From assembly GCF_000002235.5 (NCBI RefSeq), contig NW_022145601.1, positions 26,080,228 to 26,144,227 of the forward strand: 64,000 bases of DNA, written 5' to 3'. Made by a program: the position numbers and the translations under genes. Numbering within the stretch: position 1 is the first letter of the stretch; every line of letters begins with the position of its first letter. The notes below the pieces were generated by a model. That model was given only the letters and a program-made list of their open reading frames with translations. It ran no database searches and was not told the DNA's origin. Below, piece after piece: positions 49,920 to 63,300 of this stretch. Source of the DNA: Strongylocentrotus purpuratus (lineage: Eukaryota > Echinodermata > Echinoidea > Camarodonta > Strongylocentrotidae).

Positions 49920-52900
49920 GTGAGTTTAAATTTGGTTCAAGGTACCGTAATACAATTCCATTTTGGTATAATGGGTAGTGAGCCAGAACATTACCTTAAA
50001 CTATTCAACAAATTTGGGGGAAAATGGGCCAAAGGTTTGTTTTATCAATTATTTTATTTGAAGTTAGTTCCATGTGGTCATGAATATTTCATTTTGAAAA
50101 GGGGGCGATGAAACATCATTTGAATTTTGAATCTAATGAATACCAGTACCCTACAGGGCGCGACAAACCCGCTTGCCCGACGTCCCGGGGCAACCAAATT
50201 GAGCCGTCGGGCAAGTAAATCAAATTATCACTTGCCCGATTCGGGCAAGTGATACTTTTACAGTAATTTCCTAGTGTCCAAGAACTCTACCATTCACCCA
50301 TCAACTTCTTACCCGTCGTCAAAATCCAGAAGCAAAAAAGCGATCGTTCCGATTTCGAAAAAACTTCACAGACAGCTAGCCAGCTCAGCTAGCTCAGCGC
50401 GCATGCAACAGTGACACTTCAAGCCATGAATGCCGCTCCGCCTCCACGCACGGCCGGCCGTGAGCTAGCTAGAGACAGCTAGCGCGATCGTACCAGCTGC
50501 GAGCTTATTCGCGCTCTCTCTCTCTAGCTCTGCAGGCCGCACCGACAGGCCTTTGCTATTCTCTGATTGCCGATTGGTTGAATCACGCCAAATATGACGT
50601 CATTATTCTAGGGAAATGAACACGTGCGAATCGGAATGGAATAAACAACAGGGATTTTCTAGTAAGTACAAAAAGTCAAATGTTTGATATTTATTCATAA
50701 TGACTGTTAATGATTGTGAACATATTATTTAAAACTCGCTGCTCATATAAATCAGATGAATGTTTTTGTCTCGTTTTCAATTTATTACTGCGGTCTCAAG
50801 ATCCGACCGAGCGAGTCATTTTGATAATAGTATCGAGACCCCCAGAATATAAGCCGTTGTTGTTTTGTTTTCATGGTTTTAGCGACGTTGTTTAGTCTAG
50901 TTTTCGCATACTTATCCGAGATTTATCGTAAAATATCTTCAATATTATTATTTAGTAAGAATTTACAAATTTTGGCATGATATTTATTTGACATATTAGG
51001 TTATTATTCAGTACAGTTACACTGTACATGTATGTGCATTAATTTGCTATCTAAAACACTAACTTATCATTACGAGATAATAAATGCTTTAACCTCGAGT
51101 CCTTTTTCGCTTTAAAGTTTTGGGCAAGTGGAAATATTGTTTGGGCAAGTAAATTGAAAACCCACTTGCCCGACAGGGCAAGTGGTGAAAAAAATTCTTG
51201 TAGCACCCTGCCCTATTTTATCTTGTACATCTGTAACAAAAGTTGTTAGCCAGCAAGCCTGTAGATTATGATTTTTATAACTAGGAAGCTCTCTTGGAAA
51301 GAGATAAGATTAAATGATAATTTAAGTTGTTTTAAAAGTAAGTCGATCAGTGTTCAAAGGAATAGTGACCATGCAGTTTGGGCATTATTAATACTCTCAT
51401 GGAAACATTCGACTTATTTAATCGAAGGTGATTTTTCCTTTTTGCAATATGTATGTTCCAGTGCAATTTTGTTTACAGTTTCCAGCACAGGTCTGTATTT
51501 TCATAGAGCCAACTACTACCGTATACGTCTTCATCAAATTTTTTATTTTTTAAAAATATACTATTTTTTATATTTTTTGTGTGTGTGTTTCATAAATTAT
51601 GATACTATTGTTTTATCAATTTTGTTTCTCTCTCTCTCTCTCTTTGATTGTCCCCAGTACCTGGATTTTTGTGGCTTGGAACAATCACAGAAAATCTTTG
51701 ATGTAGAGACCAAGGCTAAAGGTCGCCCTATAGAACAGCAAATGAGAAAGCCATGGAACAAACGAAAGGCAGATCTTCAGGTATTTTACAGTCCAAATCA
51801 GGAATTGGTGTTCAACAAAATAAATGTACTGTATAGTATTAAAGCTATGAAATGAACACAGAGCAAATCTTCAGGGGGGATCCATCTTGGAATTCACCTG
51901 CAACTAGTCAATAATTCATTTGTGCCTTAAAGACTATATAATTGCTGGTGTAACATAAATCTTCATGGGCAGTTATTATTAAACAATGTAACAATTCAGT
52001 TTTTGATAGCTTTATTTTAACTTGGGCACATTGGCAGAACCAAAAAGTATGGTCGAACTTTCTGTCTGGTTAAAAATACCCAATGTGGGATGTATTAATT
52101 ATATGTATTGTGTTAAAGAAATTTATAGATGCTTGCTTAGGTAAAAAAAAAAACGATTGAATGATGGGCTTCAGATAAGTGATTCCAGCCAGTCGCTCTG
52201 TTATTTCTTTACTATTATATATGGAATATTGTTTTTTCAGTCCAGAGCATTACCATTGCATCATTTTTGATTGCCAGTCAATGATTTGAGTCTGTTCATC
52301 AGATATATGTTATAACCATATCATACACGTAGCCACTTATATCGTCATATCTATGTACAGTAGACTATTACTCGTCTTGCCTCTACATGTGTTTTCCAAT
52401 AAACGCAATCAATTTTGTTGTACATCATGTTTGATCTTTTTTCTCTTTATTATTTCATATATCATTCAGTCGGACCTACTTGCTCTTTTCAAGACTGGAG
52501 CCAGATATGAATTCTTCACCATATGGAATGAGAATGTTCCAGAGCCGGTCAGGAGCAATGATGCAGTCTGCAAGAAACTAGAGTTCTACCTTAACATCTA
52601 CTTCGCAATCTTTCCAATTAAATACCACATGATGACAGGCAAGAAGGTGGGTTTCTCTATTTGTAATACAGTCAAACCTGTCTATAGCGACCGCCTAAGG
52701 GAAACGCAAAAAGTGGTCTTTGTAGAAAGGTGGTCTTTATAGACAGGTTCCTTTAGTACATGTTTCAATGAGAAACCATTTTCAAGGGAAACAAAAAATG
52801 TGGTCCTTGTAGACAGGTGGTCTTTGTAGACAGGTAGTCACTAAAGCAGGTTTGACTGTATAAACAAATTTAATGCACAAATCTTTGTTAAGTGCCATGT

Positions 52901-55900
52901 TACAAATTATTTCATGCACCTATTACAAATAATTGTATTTCAATAGTCAGAATGCGAATTGCATACATGTATTGTCCCACCCAACAACACAAGAAATTAT
53001 GGATAAAATGCAAGGTGATCTTCCTCTGTGAAAGTAATTATGCTGACAAGGGCTCAATGCAAAATTTTCAATGTGCCTTCAGAAAGCAAAAAAATTACGG
53101 GCATAGGAAACAGACTTGCAGCTACAAAATTACTTTGTAGCATTATGTTGTTGTTTTTTTATTAAAAAATATCTGTTACTGTATATTTCATGCAATGCAC
53201 ATTCTTCATTAAGTTGTAAGGGTTTAATGTAAATATATTTTGAATAATAATGAAAATAGTAGTAGAAGCAGTAGTAGTAGTACTACTACTATCCCATTGT
53301 TAAAGCCTGTCTGCACTACTTGTATCTACTTGTGCCCTCTATACAGCAAACAATGCCTAAGCGATGGCCGTTGGTCCCCCATAATCCCCTTTTTCTTATG
53401 TTAAAGGTAATACAAAGTTTCGGAAAATTTTGAAAATTGGCTGGATAGTGATTCTTTACAATTTTGATATATTTAGATGCCCCTGTGGATGTATTATAAG
53501 CACTAGAAAATTTAGCCCCTAGCAGAATTCCGCTTTCGAGAAAAATTGATTATATAAATTTACCGGTGCTCCCGGTAAATTTTGATAAATTTAAAATAGT
53601 GCCTACGGCCATACAATGGTAGCTGTGACTGTGAAAATCTCAGAATATGTAGTTGTGAAATATAATTTCCAGATGGGAATAGCTAATCGGTTGATTTTAG
53701 TCAAGAAATATTGTTTTATAGCTTAATCAATATATTGACCTTGAGAGGGAGCTATACAACTTAAAGAGTTTATTATTTACAATTTCATAACTTTAGACTC
53801 GATTTCCACCGTGACGATGATTACTGAAGATTGTAGGATCGCATTTGCTTCCAATATGTTCATTTGAACCAAATTCATGACCCCATACCAAAACTTTGTA
53901 TTACCTTTAATTGAGAGCTGATTTGATGAGATAGCCACCTGTCAGTGACCACGTATCCGCTGAAACATATCTCCTATGTCCTTAGGCTAAGGATAATGAT
54001 TTATTTAGCATGTAACATACACATCGTTTCTACAGTGTATTAAGCACTTAACATATTGTGAAAGAAACCAACTTATTAAGAAAAACTTGATCAGTAAACA
54101 TGATTTTGATCTCTTGAGAATATATGATGAAATACAGTGTTTTATCTAATGCGTATGTTTACTCTTTGTTGAATAGGGACGGACCAAACTAGAAGAAGCA
54201 ATGGAAGAATTCAAGAAGTATTTAGAGACCGGAGGAGCATCTTTGAGTCAGACGACAGAGTTCCTTCCATTCTATGCTCTCCCATTCGTCCCTGATCCTA
54301 CCAAGCATCCTTCATATAAAGAGCTCTTTCAGGACAGCTGGGTGCCTGATCTGCAGGTAGGAAAATCCTGTTGGTTACTACCAGGGGCGTACGCAGGGGG
54401 GGGGGGGGGGTTTTGGGGGTTCAAACCCCCCCCCCCTTTGGTATTTTTATGTATGTAAACCCCCCCCCCTTTGGGGCTAACCTATATAAGGTGACCTTAC
54501 CCCCCCCCCCAACGACAAAAAATGTCAAATTATGAAATTTCGAGACCAAAAAAAAAAAAAAAATGTGTCCGCTTACCACCCCCCCCCCCCCCCCCCCCCC
54601 CACTGAGCGACTTTTCGGCCGGCGCGATTTTCAAATTTTCGGGAGCAAAATATTTTAAAACCCCCCCCTTGAAAAAATCCTGCGTACGCCCCTGGTTACT
54701 ACAGTACACAGATGCCAACCAGTACGATTTTATTGTATTTCGTACAATTTTTAGAAGTAAATACGAGAGTACGATTTAAAAAAAAAATAATTGTGCTTGT
54801 ATATGTGTGTGCAATTTTCAATGGCAAATTCCCCACTCTCTCCTGTAAAGTATCCTACAAGCATCTCACATCAGCAATTTGGGGATGTTTATTGGTTCAT
54901 CGAACACACTAGTCATGACGAAATCATGCATATTCAACCAAAGGTCCATAAAAATACATTTACATGTTCATTGAACAGAACAGATTTCCCCCTCATGAGA
55001 ACTAGTCGATAGTCGATATCCTTCATAGATCCTAACCGTCTCCATAAACGCTTTGCAGGTACGGCTGGAGAAGTTCATGGCTATCACCCTTCCAGCTCAC
55101 CCTCAACCCAGGTTATTTGAGCTGTACCAGGATATGAACAGCAAGAACTCAGAACAGCTCCAGAAGTTACAGAGTGCTATTGTCGATGGAGAGAAACGCA
55201 ATATGACCTACGTCAAGAGATACAACAAAATTCAGGTGTGCAATTTTTAAATTTGTATTCATACTCCAAAAATGATAGTAATATTACATTAGGATGTATA
55301 TAGGGCTTAATACGAAAGACCGTCTCTAAGCACTTTACAGGTGTTACATTATTATTACCCTGGTCATCAGATTTTTACACGCACACAGTGTGCACAATTT
55401 CCACTCCCTAGTTTTAGGTAATTCATAAAAGTTAGGGGAATTTGGTTTTCAAATGCTTCATAGACAGTAGGCCATTTTTGTATTGTAACAAAATTTATGT
55501 ATATGCCTTTGTGAAGTACCTCAATACGTATTATTTCATTCCTCTGTTAAAAATAAGTGTATCTTAATTATCAGAATTAAAACTGCATACGTTAGTTGTT
55601 GCTAGGTAGGGCAAACATTATGGCTAGCCCTACCTGACAAAACATATATATGCAATTTGCATTCTGACTATTGAAATACAATTATTTGTAACAGGTGAAT
55701 GAAATATTTTGTATCGATACACTTAAGTATAAATTTAGTTATATTACGAAAATGGCCTATAAACCACCTGATGTTGGATTCATATTCCCACATAGTTTTC
55801 CAGTACCTTTCAACATTATGTCAAATATATTATAAGTACTACCTGGTACATTACCAATGTTGCATGTTCATCACTCGAATGAGAACTTTAGTTTTAGTCC

Positions 55901-58900
55901 ACTCTATTGTACTTCAAATAGTATTAAAATGTCTAGATGAAGTTCATTTTGTGAGTTCGAATTTGATTTTTAATGATCTTTTATTATGATATTCTATTTC
56001 ATTTTACAGGCGGATTACCACAATCTGATTGGTATTACAGCAGAATTAGTAGACACCCTGGAAAGCTGTATCAAAGGAAAAACGGTAATTAATTATATTA
56101 GAAACTCTTATATTTCTTTACTTTATTTCATACACAATTCAGACACAAAAATACTTATTTTTTGTTCAATTATCTTGTTGAAAAGGTATTATATTCTGTG
56201 TGTGATGATATTTGTGAGAAAAATATGATATAAATCTTATTTGCAGTAGATAACTTTATTAGAACCATGTGATTCACGTTCCAGGGACGTATCCACTGCA
56301 TCATGTCATCTCTACAAACAAGACCAATTATCAAGTCAAATGGCACCTCTGATGTCAATTTGCATGTTCATCTATGTGCAGAATAAACAATACATGGTGA
56401 CATATGGGACATTATACAGTGAAACCTGTCTATAAAGACCAGCCAAGGGAGACAAAAAAGTGGTCTTTGTAGGTGGGTAGTCTTTATGTATAGTTTCCTT
56501 TAGTACATGTTTCAATGAGAAACTATTTTCAAGGGAAATAAAAAAATGTTGTTTTTGTAGACAGGTGGTCTTTTTATACAGATGGTCACTAAAGCAGGTT
56601 TGACTGTACTTGATTTCCCTATCTACCTTTACTTGATAGATGTTACAGAGAGGTTTTGTGAATTGATATATGCTTTGTTAAGTGCCAAACATTTATCTGC
56701 ATGTAGTCCAAGGTATGTTTGATCCTTCTTTATTTGGTATGTGCTGTACAGGTTACACCCGAATATGTTCAGAGGGTATGCCAGAGACTCTTCTCAAACC
56801 AGTTGAGTGAATCAGTGGATGTCACAAGACCTCCAACGGTAAGCTTTCTTTTTTTTGCTCACTTAACCCATCCATCGCTTACGAAACTGGGTATTTTCCG
56901 TACTAAGCTTTTGGGAAAGAAAGGAAAGTAAAGTAACTCACTGTCAACAGTTTAAAGGGATTGGGTAACTTTGTCTCAGATTCTGAAACAAAATCCTGGA
57001 TTTAGCTCATGCTTCAATGATTATTATAGACCTTTAGGTCATTCAGGAGCCCCATGACTTTTACAAGCCGATCACCTGTCTGATTATCAAGATATTTATG
57101 ATCGTAAATCGAAACCAAATTTTGCGTTTTGCTAACTGTTTTCATAACACTACAGTCTATTGGGGAAAACAAGTATGGTAAAACTGGTAACTCAAAGATT
57201 TTTTCTTTTTTGAGGCACTTTTTGATCATTTTGAAGTGCAATTTTGTTAAGGCTTCAATATTACACCATATCACAGACACTGATAACACATAGGGCCGTG
57301 CATCTCAGATTTAACATTGTTAAACAATATCTTTAAAAGATCTTTACAGACATTGTTACTTCATGCGCGTTTGTTTTCTGTGAAGAATGATAAGGAATCT
57401 GTTTGCACTGTGGTGGAAAACAGCTCTAAAATCATAGATTTCATAGTTCCAATATTGTCACCACCCATATTATGTTGCCTCCTTTAAAATTTTGGCCACC
57501 GATTTCAACATCATTTCAAAAGTTACGGTAAAAGGAAAATTTGAGGAAAATTTAACATTGATAAGTTGCTGAGTGAATGCAGATTAATGATAAGTGTGAG
57601 TCATAAAGGAACATGTAAGATAGTAAGTTATACAAAATATACATGTATATATATATATATATATATATTTGAGATTCTTTCACATTGCAGTTACCAGTAC
57701 TTTTTCGTAGAAGCAGTTGCATTTTTTTAGAAGTAGTGATGATTTGTATTGTTATTTCATTTCTGCAGGCTGCTTCAGTATTGAAAGTTTCGATGCAACC
57801 ACAACACAGGTAAGATGATACAAAAATCTTGCGTTAAATGATTTTGTTTTCTTTTTTCAGGTGGAGCTTGTAAAATGTATCTTCACTCATTGTATTCAGT
57901 GAGGACTAAATACAACGTAGTCCAAATGTTGTTTGAAAATACAGGTTTGCATGGTGCGAAGATAACTTAGAGGTTAAGTTTGAGGTACAACCATTTGGAC
58001 AGTTGTACCACCAAAAAGAAATGTAATCCGCTTAAGGTTTGATTAAAGTAACTGTTATGCAGGAAGGAAAGGATCTCAACTGGAAATAGGACTAGAAAGA
58101 GTCAAATTGATCTCTATAATTATCTTCAACCTTTTGTTGCTGATTGTGGGTTGTTACCTTTAGATTTGTTTTCTTGTATTTCTTTTGCTTATAAATTCAT
58201 CTATTGCACAGATTCTTCCATATCGTTGGGCAGATACACAAACCAAATATCTTAAGCTTCTTTACACTGATCCATTTTATGTAATTATATGAGAATGTTT
58301 ATTCTGCCATTTCCAGATATCAAAATCACTTTTAAACTTGTTCTTGATGGATATGTTGGGTGTGATAGTAAAAGTTAGATTAATAATTATTGTCCTTTCA
58401 GTTACCAAATGATAATCATTGATTTAGTAATAATTTAATCTTACACTTTGTATGTGCAGGTAGATTTAGTTCTCTGTTTCTTAAAAATGTCTGCAAAAGA
58501 AATTTCCTTGTAGCAGGAGAAAAAGTAGATGTACATGTACATACATTTATAATACAGGGTTAGTGATAATCTCTCGGTCTTAATCAGTAATAAGAATTTC
58601 AGAAGAATACTGCATCTCGGTGGGTTTTGGTTCCCTGATGTGTATTATTTCTTATAATGCAATTTTTAATTTACTGTAACTAAATGCTTGGTTGGTTCTT
58701 GTCTACGAGTTATGGTGATTGGATGGTTAACATGCATTTAGTCTGCCGTGTACACGGTGTATGTTTGATTATTTTTGTTGTTTTACTTGTTGATCCCTGT
58801 AGTACCATCCCCGAAGAAATAAGGTGAGAGAATTAGGACTGACTACTTCATCTAACCATTTTTCTTTCTTACTTTTCTCCTCTTTTAACAGCTAAAAATA

Positions 58901-60337
58901 ACAAATTTCTAAACTAAAGAAGAAACATTTGAGTTACATGAGCCATATGAATTAAAATGACTCTTTCTATCTCATCATCCTTTATGTCGCCCATTGTGTG
59001 AAACCCTTGTTTGTTGACATCTGTTCATCTTGCGTAGTGTTGTCACTGTTTGATCTTTTAACATTTCCTATTGTAATATCATTCCAGTTGTCTCAGTTTC
59101 TTTAACTTTTGCACAACATTTGAAATCGGCTCACATGTAATATACCATTGATATGTTTACTACCTGATATACACATATTACAAGGGATTATTAAAGGTTG
59201 CAGAGTAAAAAGTGGTGTTTTTAGTCACAATGGAATGCAACTGCCTAAAATTAATATCCCCCTTGGAGGATCTTTCTAACTGGGGCAGTGTATGCATCAG
59301 AGTCTGAATGATGATAACTGGGCCCTGTTTCATAAAACTTGGTATCAATAACAAATGTTAAATTTCTATGACAACTTTGCTCTCAGCCAATCAGATTCTA
59401 TTCCTTAAAGTCAGCCCACCATTTAAGATTCTGCTGTAATCATGTCTAATTTTAATCCCTTTTAATTACCATGTTCCATCTAGTTTAGCTTCAATCTTTC
59501 TTTGTACGTGTACTCTATCCAATATTTCTTGCAGGATGCTGCTGCAATTCCTGTCTGTTTTCATTTGTAGTTCTTTATCATTCTCTTTTCATCCTAATGC
59601 AATCAGGTGTAATGAGTTGTACAATACTTAGATAGTTTGAATAACAAGATTTCTTATCCTGTGCAAAAGCTCATCGTAAATCAAACTACATATTGTTTGC
59701 TGAGAAACTAAATGAGCTTCACTTTTTTTGGTGATGGATGTAAAAAAAAAGAAAAAAAAAATCATGTAGAGCAAGAAGAGAACTTTTCTTAGTCTACTCC
59801 CCATTCTCCTTTCAAGAAATAAATGACTTCTTAATTTCTGGTTGAAGAATAAAATGTAAACAAATCTTCTTTGTTGTTCACTTCAGATAGAAAGGATTTT
59901 AATAATATGTACCGGTATTACCAATTCATAGAACAAGACAAGATGCATGAGATCTTGTAGAATTATCTATACCTACAAAGTGAATGATATGGTTCAGCAG
60001 ACGATATGTGATGTATGCATCATCAATCATCGACATGTACATAAAAGGTTGAAGTCATCTTTTTTTTAACATACTGATTTTCTCAATATTTACTACAAGA
60101 ACATGATTTACATGTCATAATAGATTCTACCACTTTCAGTTGTTAGTGTTTTCTAACTTAATTTTCATTCATCTGCAGATTCTAGCTTCAATTCTGAATA
60201 TTTTTTTTTCTTTTCTTCAAATGCAATTTCAGTGCAAGTCTTTAATGTGACATTTTCTGCTTGTTCTCTTTCTTTCTTTGTTACAAAATGTTGTCACATT
60301 GTTCATTGCAAATGATATAAAAGAAAGAGAGAAAGAA

Positions 60338-60390
<53 letters not shown>

Positions 60391-63300
60391 AAAATCCTCA
60401 ATATACATGTTATATGTACACTATGTATAATTTTACAAATCATGTCTAGAACACAGTATTTTGATTACGGCATTCATATTATATCTAGACTCATTCGTCA
60501 CATTTTGCTATTTCTTTGCTCAAGAAGAATAAAAGTTTGGAATTGGCCATGTACAGTACACGGAGACCAGGAAAATACAAATGAAATGTAACTTTGAAAC
60601 AATACACATTTTCAGACTACATCTCCATACCAACCAAACTATTGTTTAACTTAGACTGAACTCAGACTCTGGTCGAACTAAACTGGACTTCAAGAAACAG
60701 AAATGGAGTTAAACCCAACTTGGACTAGACTTATGATCGAGTTCATGTTTATTTAAACTCTTATTTAACTTAGACTGGAGTTTAAAGCCACACTGTCCTT
60801 CTTGTAGCTACTTGCTCCCTTTATATAGAAAACAATGCCTAATCAGTGACCATTGGTCCCCCATGATCCTCTTTTTCTTATGTTAATTAAGAGGTGAGTT
60901 GATGAGATAACCATCTGTCCAGTGACCTTGTAGGATGGTCTAATCCCTCCTATAAACTAGTACAGATAAGCTTTAAGTGAAACCCCACTTCAGAATATTT
61001 GCCAATGAGGCGATACACCTCCGGGTTGCGGCTGATGATTTGTACTAATGTATAGATGTATTTACTCTTGCAGGGATGCGTTGCCTATACTGCCCTCGCT
61101 TGACTACAAGGTGGTGAAGAAAGACATGGTATCAGCAGATGACAGAAGAGTGGCTTTACTACTCCAATCCCTCAGATGGGTGAGATTTGTTCCGAAATAT
61201 AAAGTCTAACGAGGGAGTGTTTCACAAAGACAAAGATCAACTTTAAGTTGGACTTAACTATGGCAGGCCATTCATGCCACTGGTTGCTCTCACCATTATG
61301 ATCTAAAGATAATGTTTTTTTCTTCAATAATTAAATATCAAAAAATGTCAATTCTGTAGATTTGTAAGTCCCTTGAGAGACTGATGCCAGTAAATGGTGA
61401 GAGAAAACAGATCTTAGACTTTGTGAAGCACTCCTCTGATAAGTGAACCCCTCTCTATGATGGTCACCTCTCTACAATGGTCCCTTATATAGTCTCTCTC
61501 TGACTTGGAATACATATTATAGACCCTGTCTAAGACACACAGCAGGTTTTCTGTTTTCCCATGGGTGCCTTGAGAGACAGGTCACACTGAATTAATTTGT
61601 AAAAAGTGTTTTGGTACAGACTGTTTATTGATCTACTTGTACTATCATCTTCACATACAAACTCAGGAATCTGTCGGTTGATCTATAGAACATTACCTCA
61701 TATATACACATGTAGTGAAAATGGGGACCATAATAGTGTCACGACCGTATGTTTTTGCAATAAATGTTTGACGACATATATATATTAAAAGTTAAATAAT
61801 AATATCTATTTCTTTAGTTTTCTGTACTATTTTGCAATGTTTGGTGAAACATATGATGCCCACATGTGTTGTTCATGCTACAGTCTATCGTTAGTAATTT
61901 CTGTGTGACAGTTTTTCCTGTACTTGACTATGTACATTCCCGTTATGCTAAATTTTGTTGTTTGTTTTTACCATGACATCACATATAGCGTTTGACTCGC
62001 AGTGAGCCTGGTGAGCAGAGGGGTGAAGTGATCTCAGCGTTCATCAAGAATGATATCTTAGGCTGTGCACATCGGAGCTCCCACAGGGTAAGAACACAGT
62101 ATGTTATAACATGTTATAAAATGTAGCCAATGAGAAGCGTCGATATGGATCATGTGACCGTGCATTAGTTTTTACTATATGCACGGTACCATCTGCATGG
62201 AGTGCATTTTGGTGATAACAACTGTGGATGAAGGTTGCAGGGAGACATCCTATGGCCTTGCTAAGTAAGATTGTCGACCCATTTTATAGAACATATAATA
62301 CACAGGTTTTCATTCCTGACGTTATGTCGATGCAGCGCTATTCGGGTATTCACGATGGCACAAAATACACTTGGCTACACCTCGTTAATTTCATCGCATC
62401 ATATTGAATACCTTCATGCACTGCATTGACCATAACGCACTCACACCTGTGTATTATTTGGTATACCAGTAGATTAATATCACAATCTTCATCTAACTGC
62501 TTTGTCAGATACAAGATACAATGCGAGGTAGAGGTGTCGTAGTTGAGTGGTTTCAGTACTTGACTTGAAATGCAAAGGTCCTGGGTTCAATCCCGACACG
62601 GCAATAATGTCCTTTGGCAAAGCATTGATCAATATTTGCCACTTCATACCCAGGAGAGAAATGGGGACCTGGTAGGGTAATGACAGCCCTTGTGTTAGTA
62701 ATTGGCTTATGCCCTCAGGGTGACCATATGGTAGTAATAATCCCCAGGGAGCGGATATGGTGCATATTGCGAATGAATCTGATGAATGGGATAATAATAT
62801 CTGTAAAGTGCTTCGAGACGGTGTTTCGTATTAAGCACTATATAAATCCAGATTATTATTATAACAAACTACAAACATTACACAAATCTATTTCCGCCCC
62901 CTGCCCCCTCCTTTGTTTATTGTTGGGAGGGGGGATGCTTGACATTGCTGGTATGACTGATATTGAATGCTGTTTTCTTATTTGTATCTTTACCAGGAGA
63001 AAGTTATAGAGATTCTTACTGCTGCTTCTGATGAGGTAGTACAGCAATACATGGCAAGGCTCTTCAATGCTTTTGCTTCACTCTCAGTCGGTAAGTGGGC
63101 TTAAATGTGATATGGTTACATTTTCATATAATTGGGCATTGTGTGTCCCATATGTTATCAAGTATCATGGAGGTGATTATAATTATAGTAACATTTCTTA
63201 TGTGCTCATATCCTTCCAAAGGAAAATTCTCAAGGCACTTAACAAAATATGAATGTAATAACAAACAGTTTTAAAGGAAGTCACATACAAATATGAAAAT

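Noticed and set aside
62525-62600. Functional tRNA gene
   Set aside because: The A- and B-box regions are present but the cloverleaf is not closed, and the sequence continues into a SINE body and LINE-like tail found at other loci.
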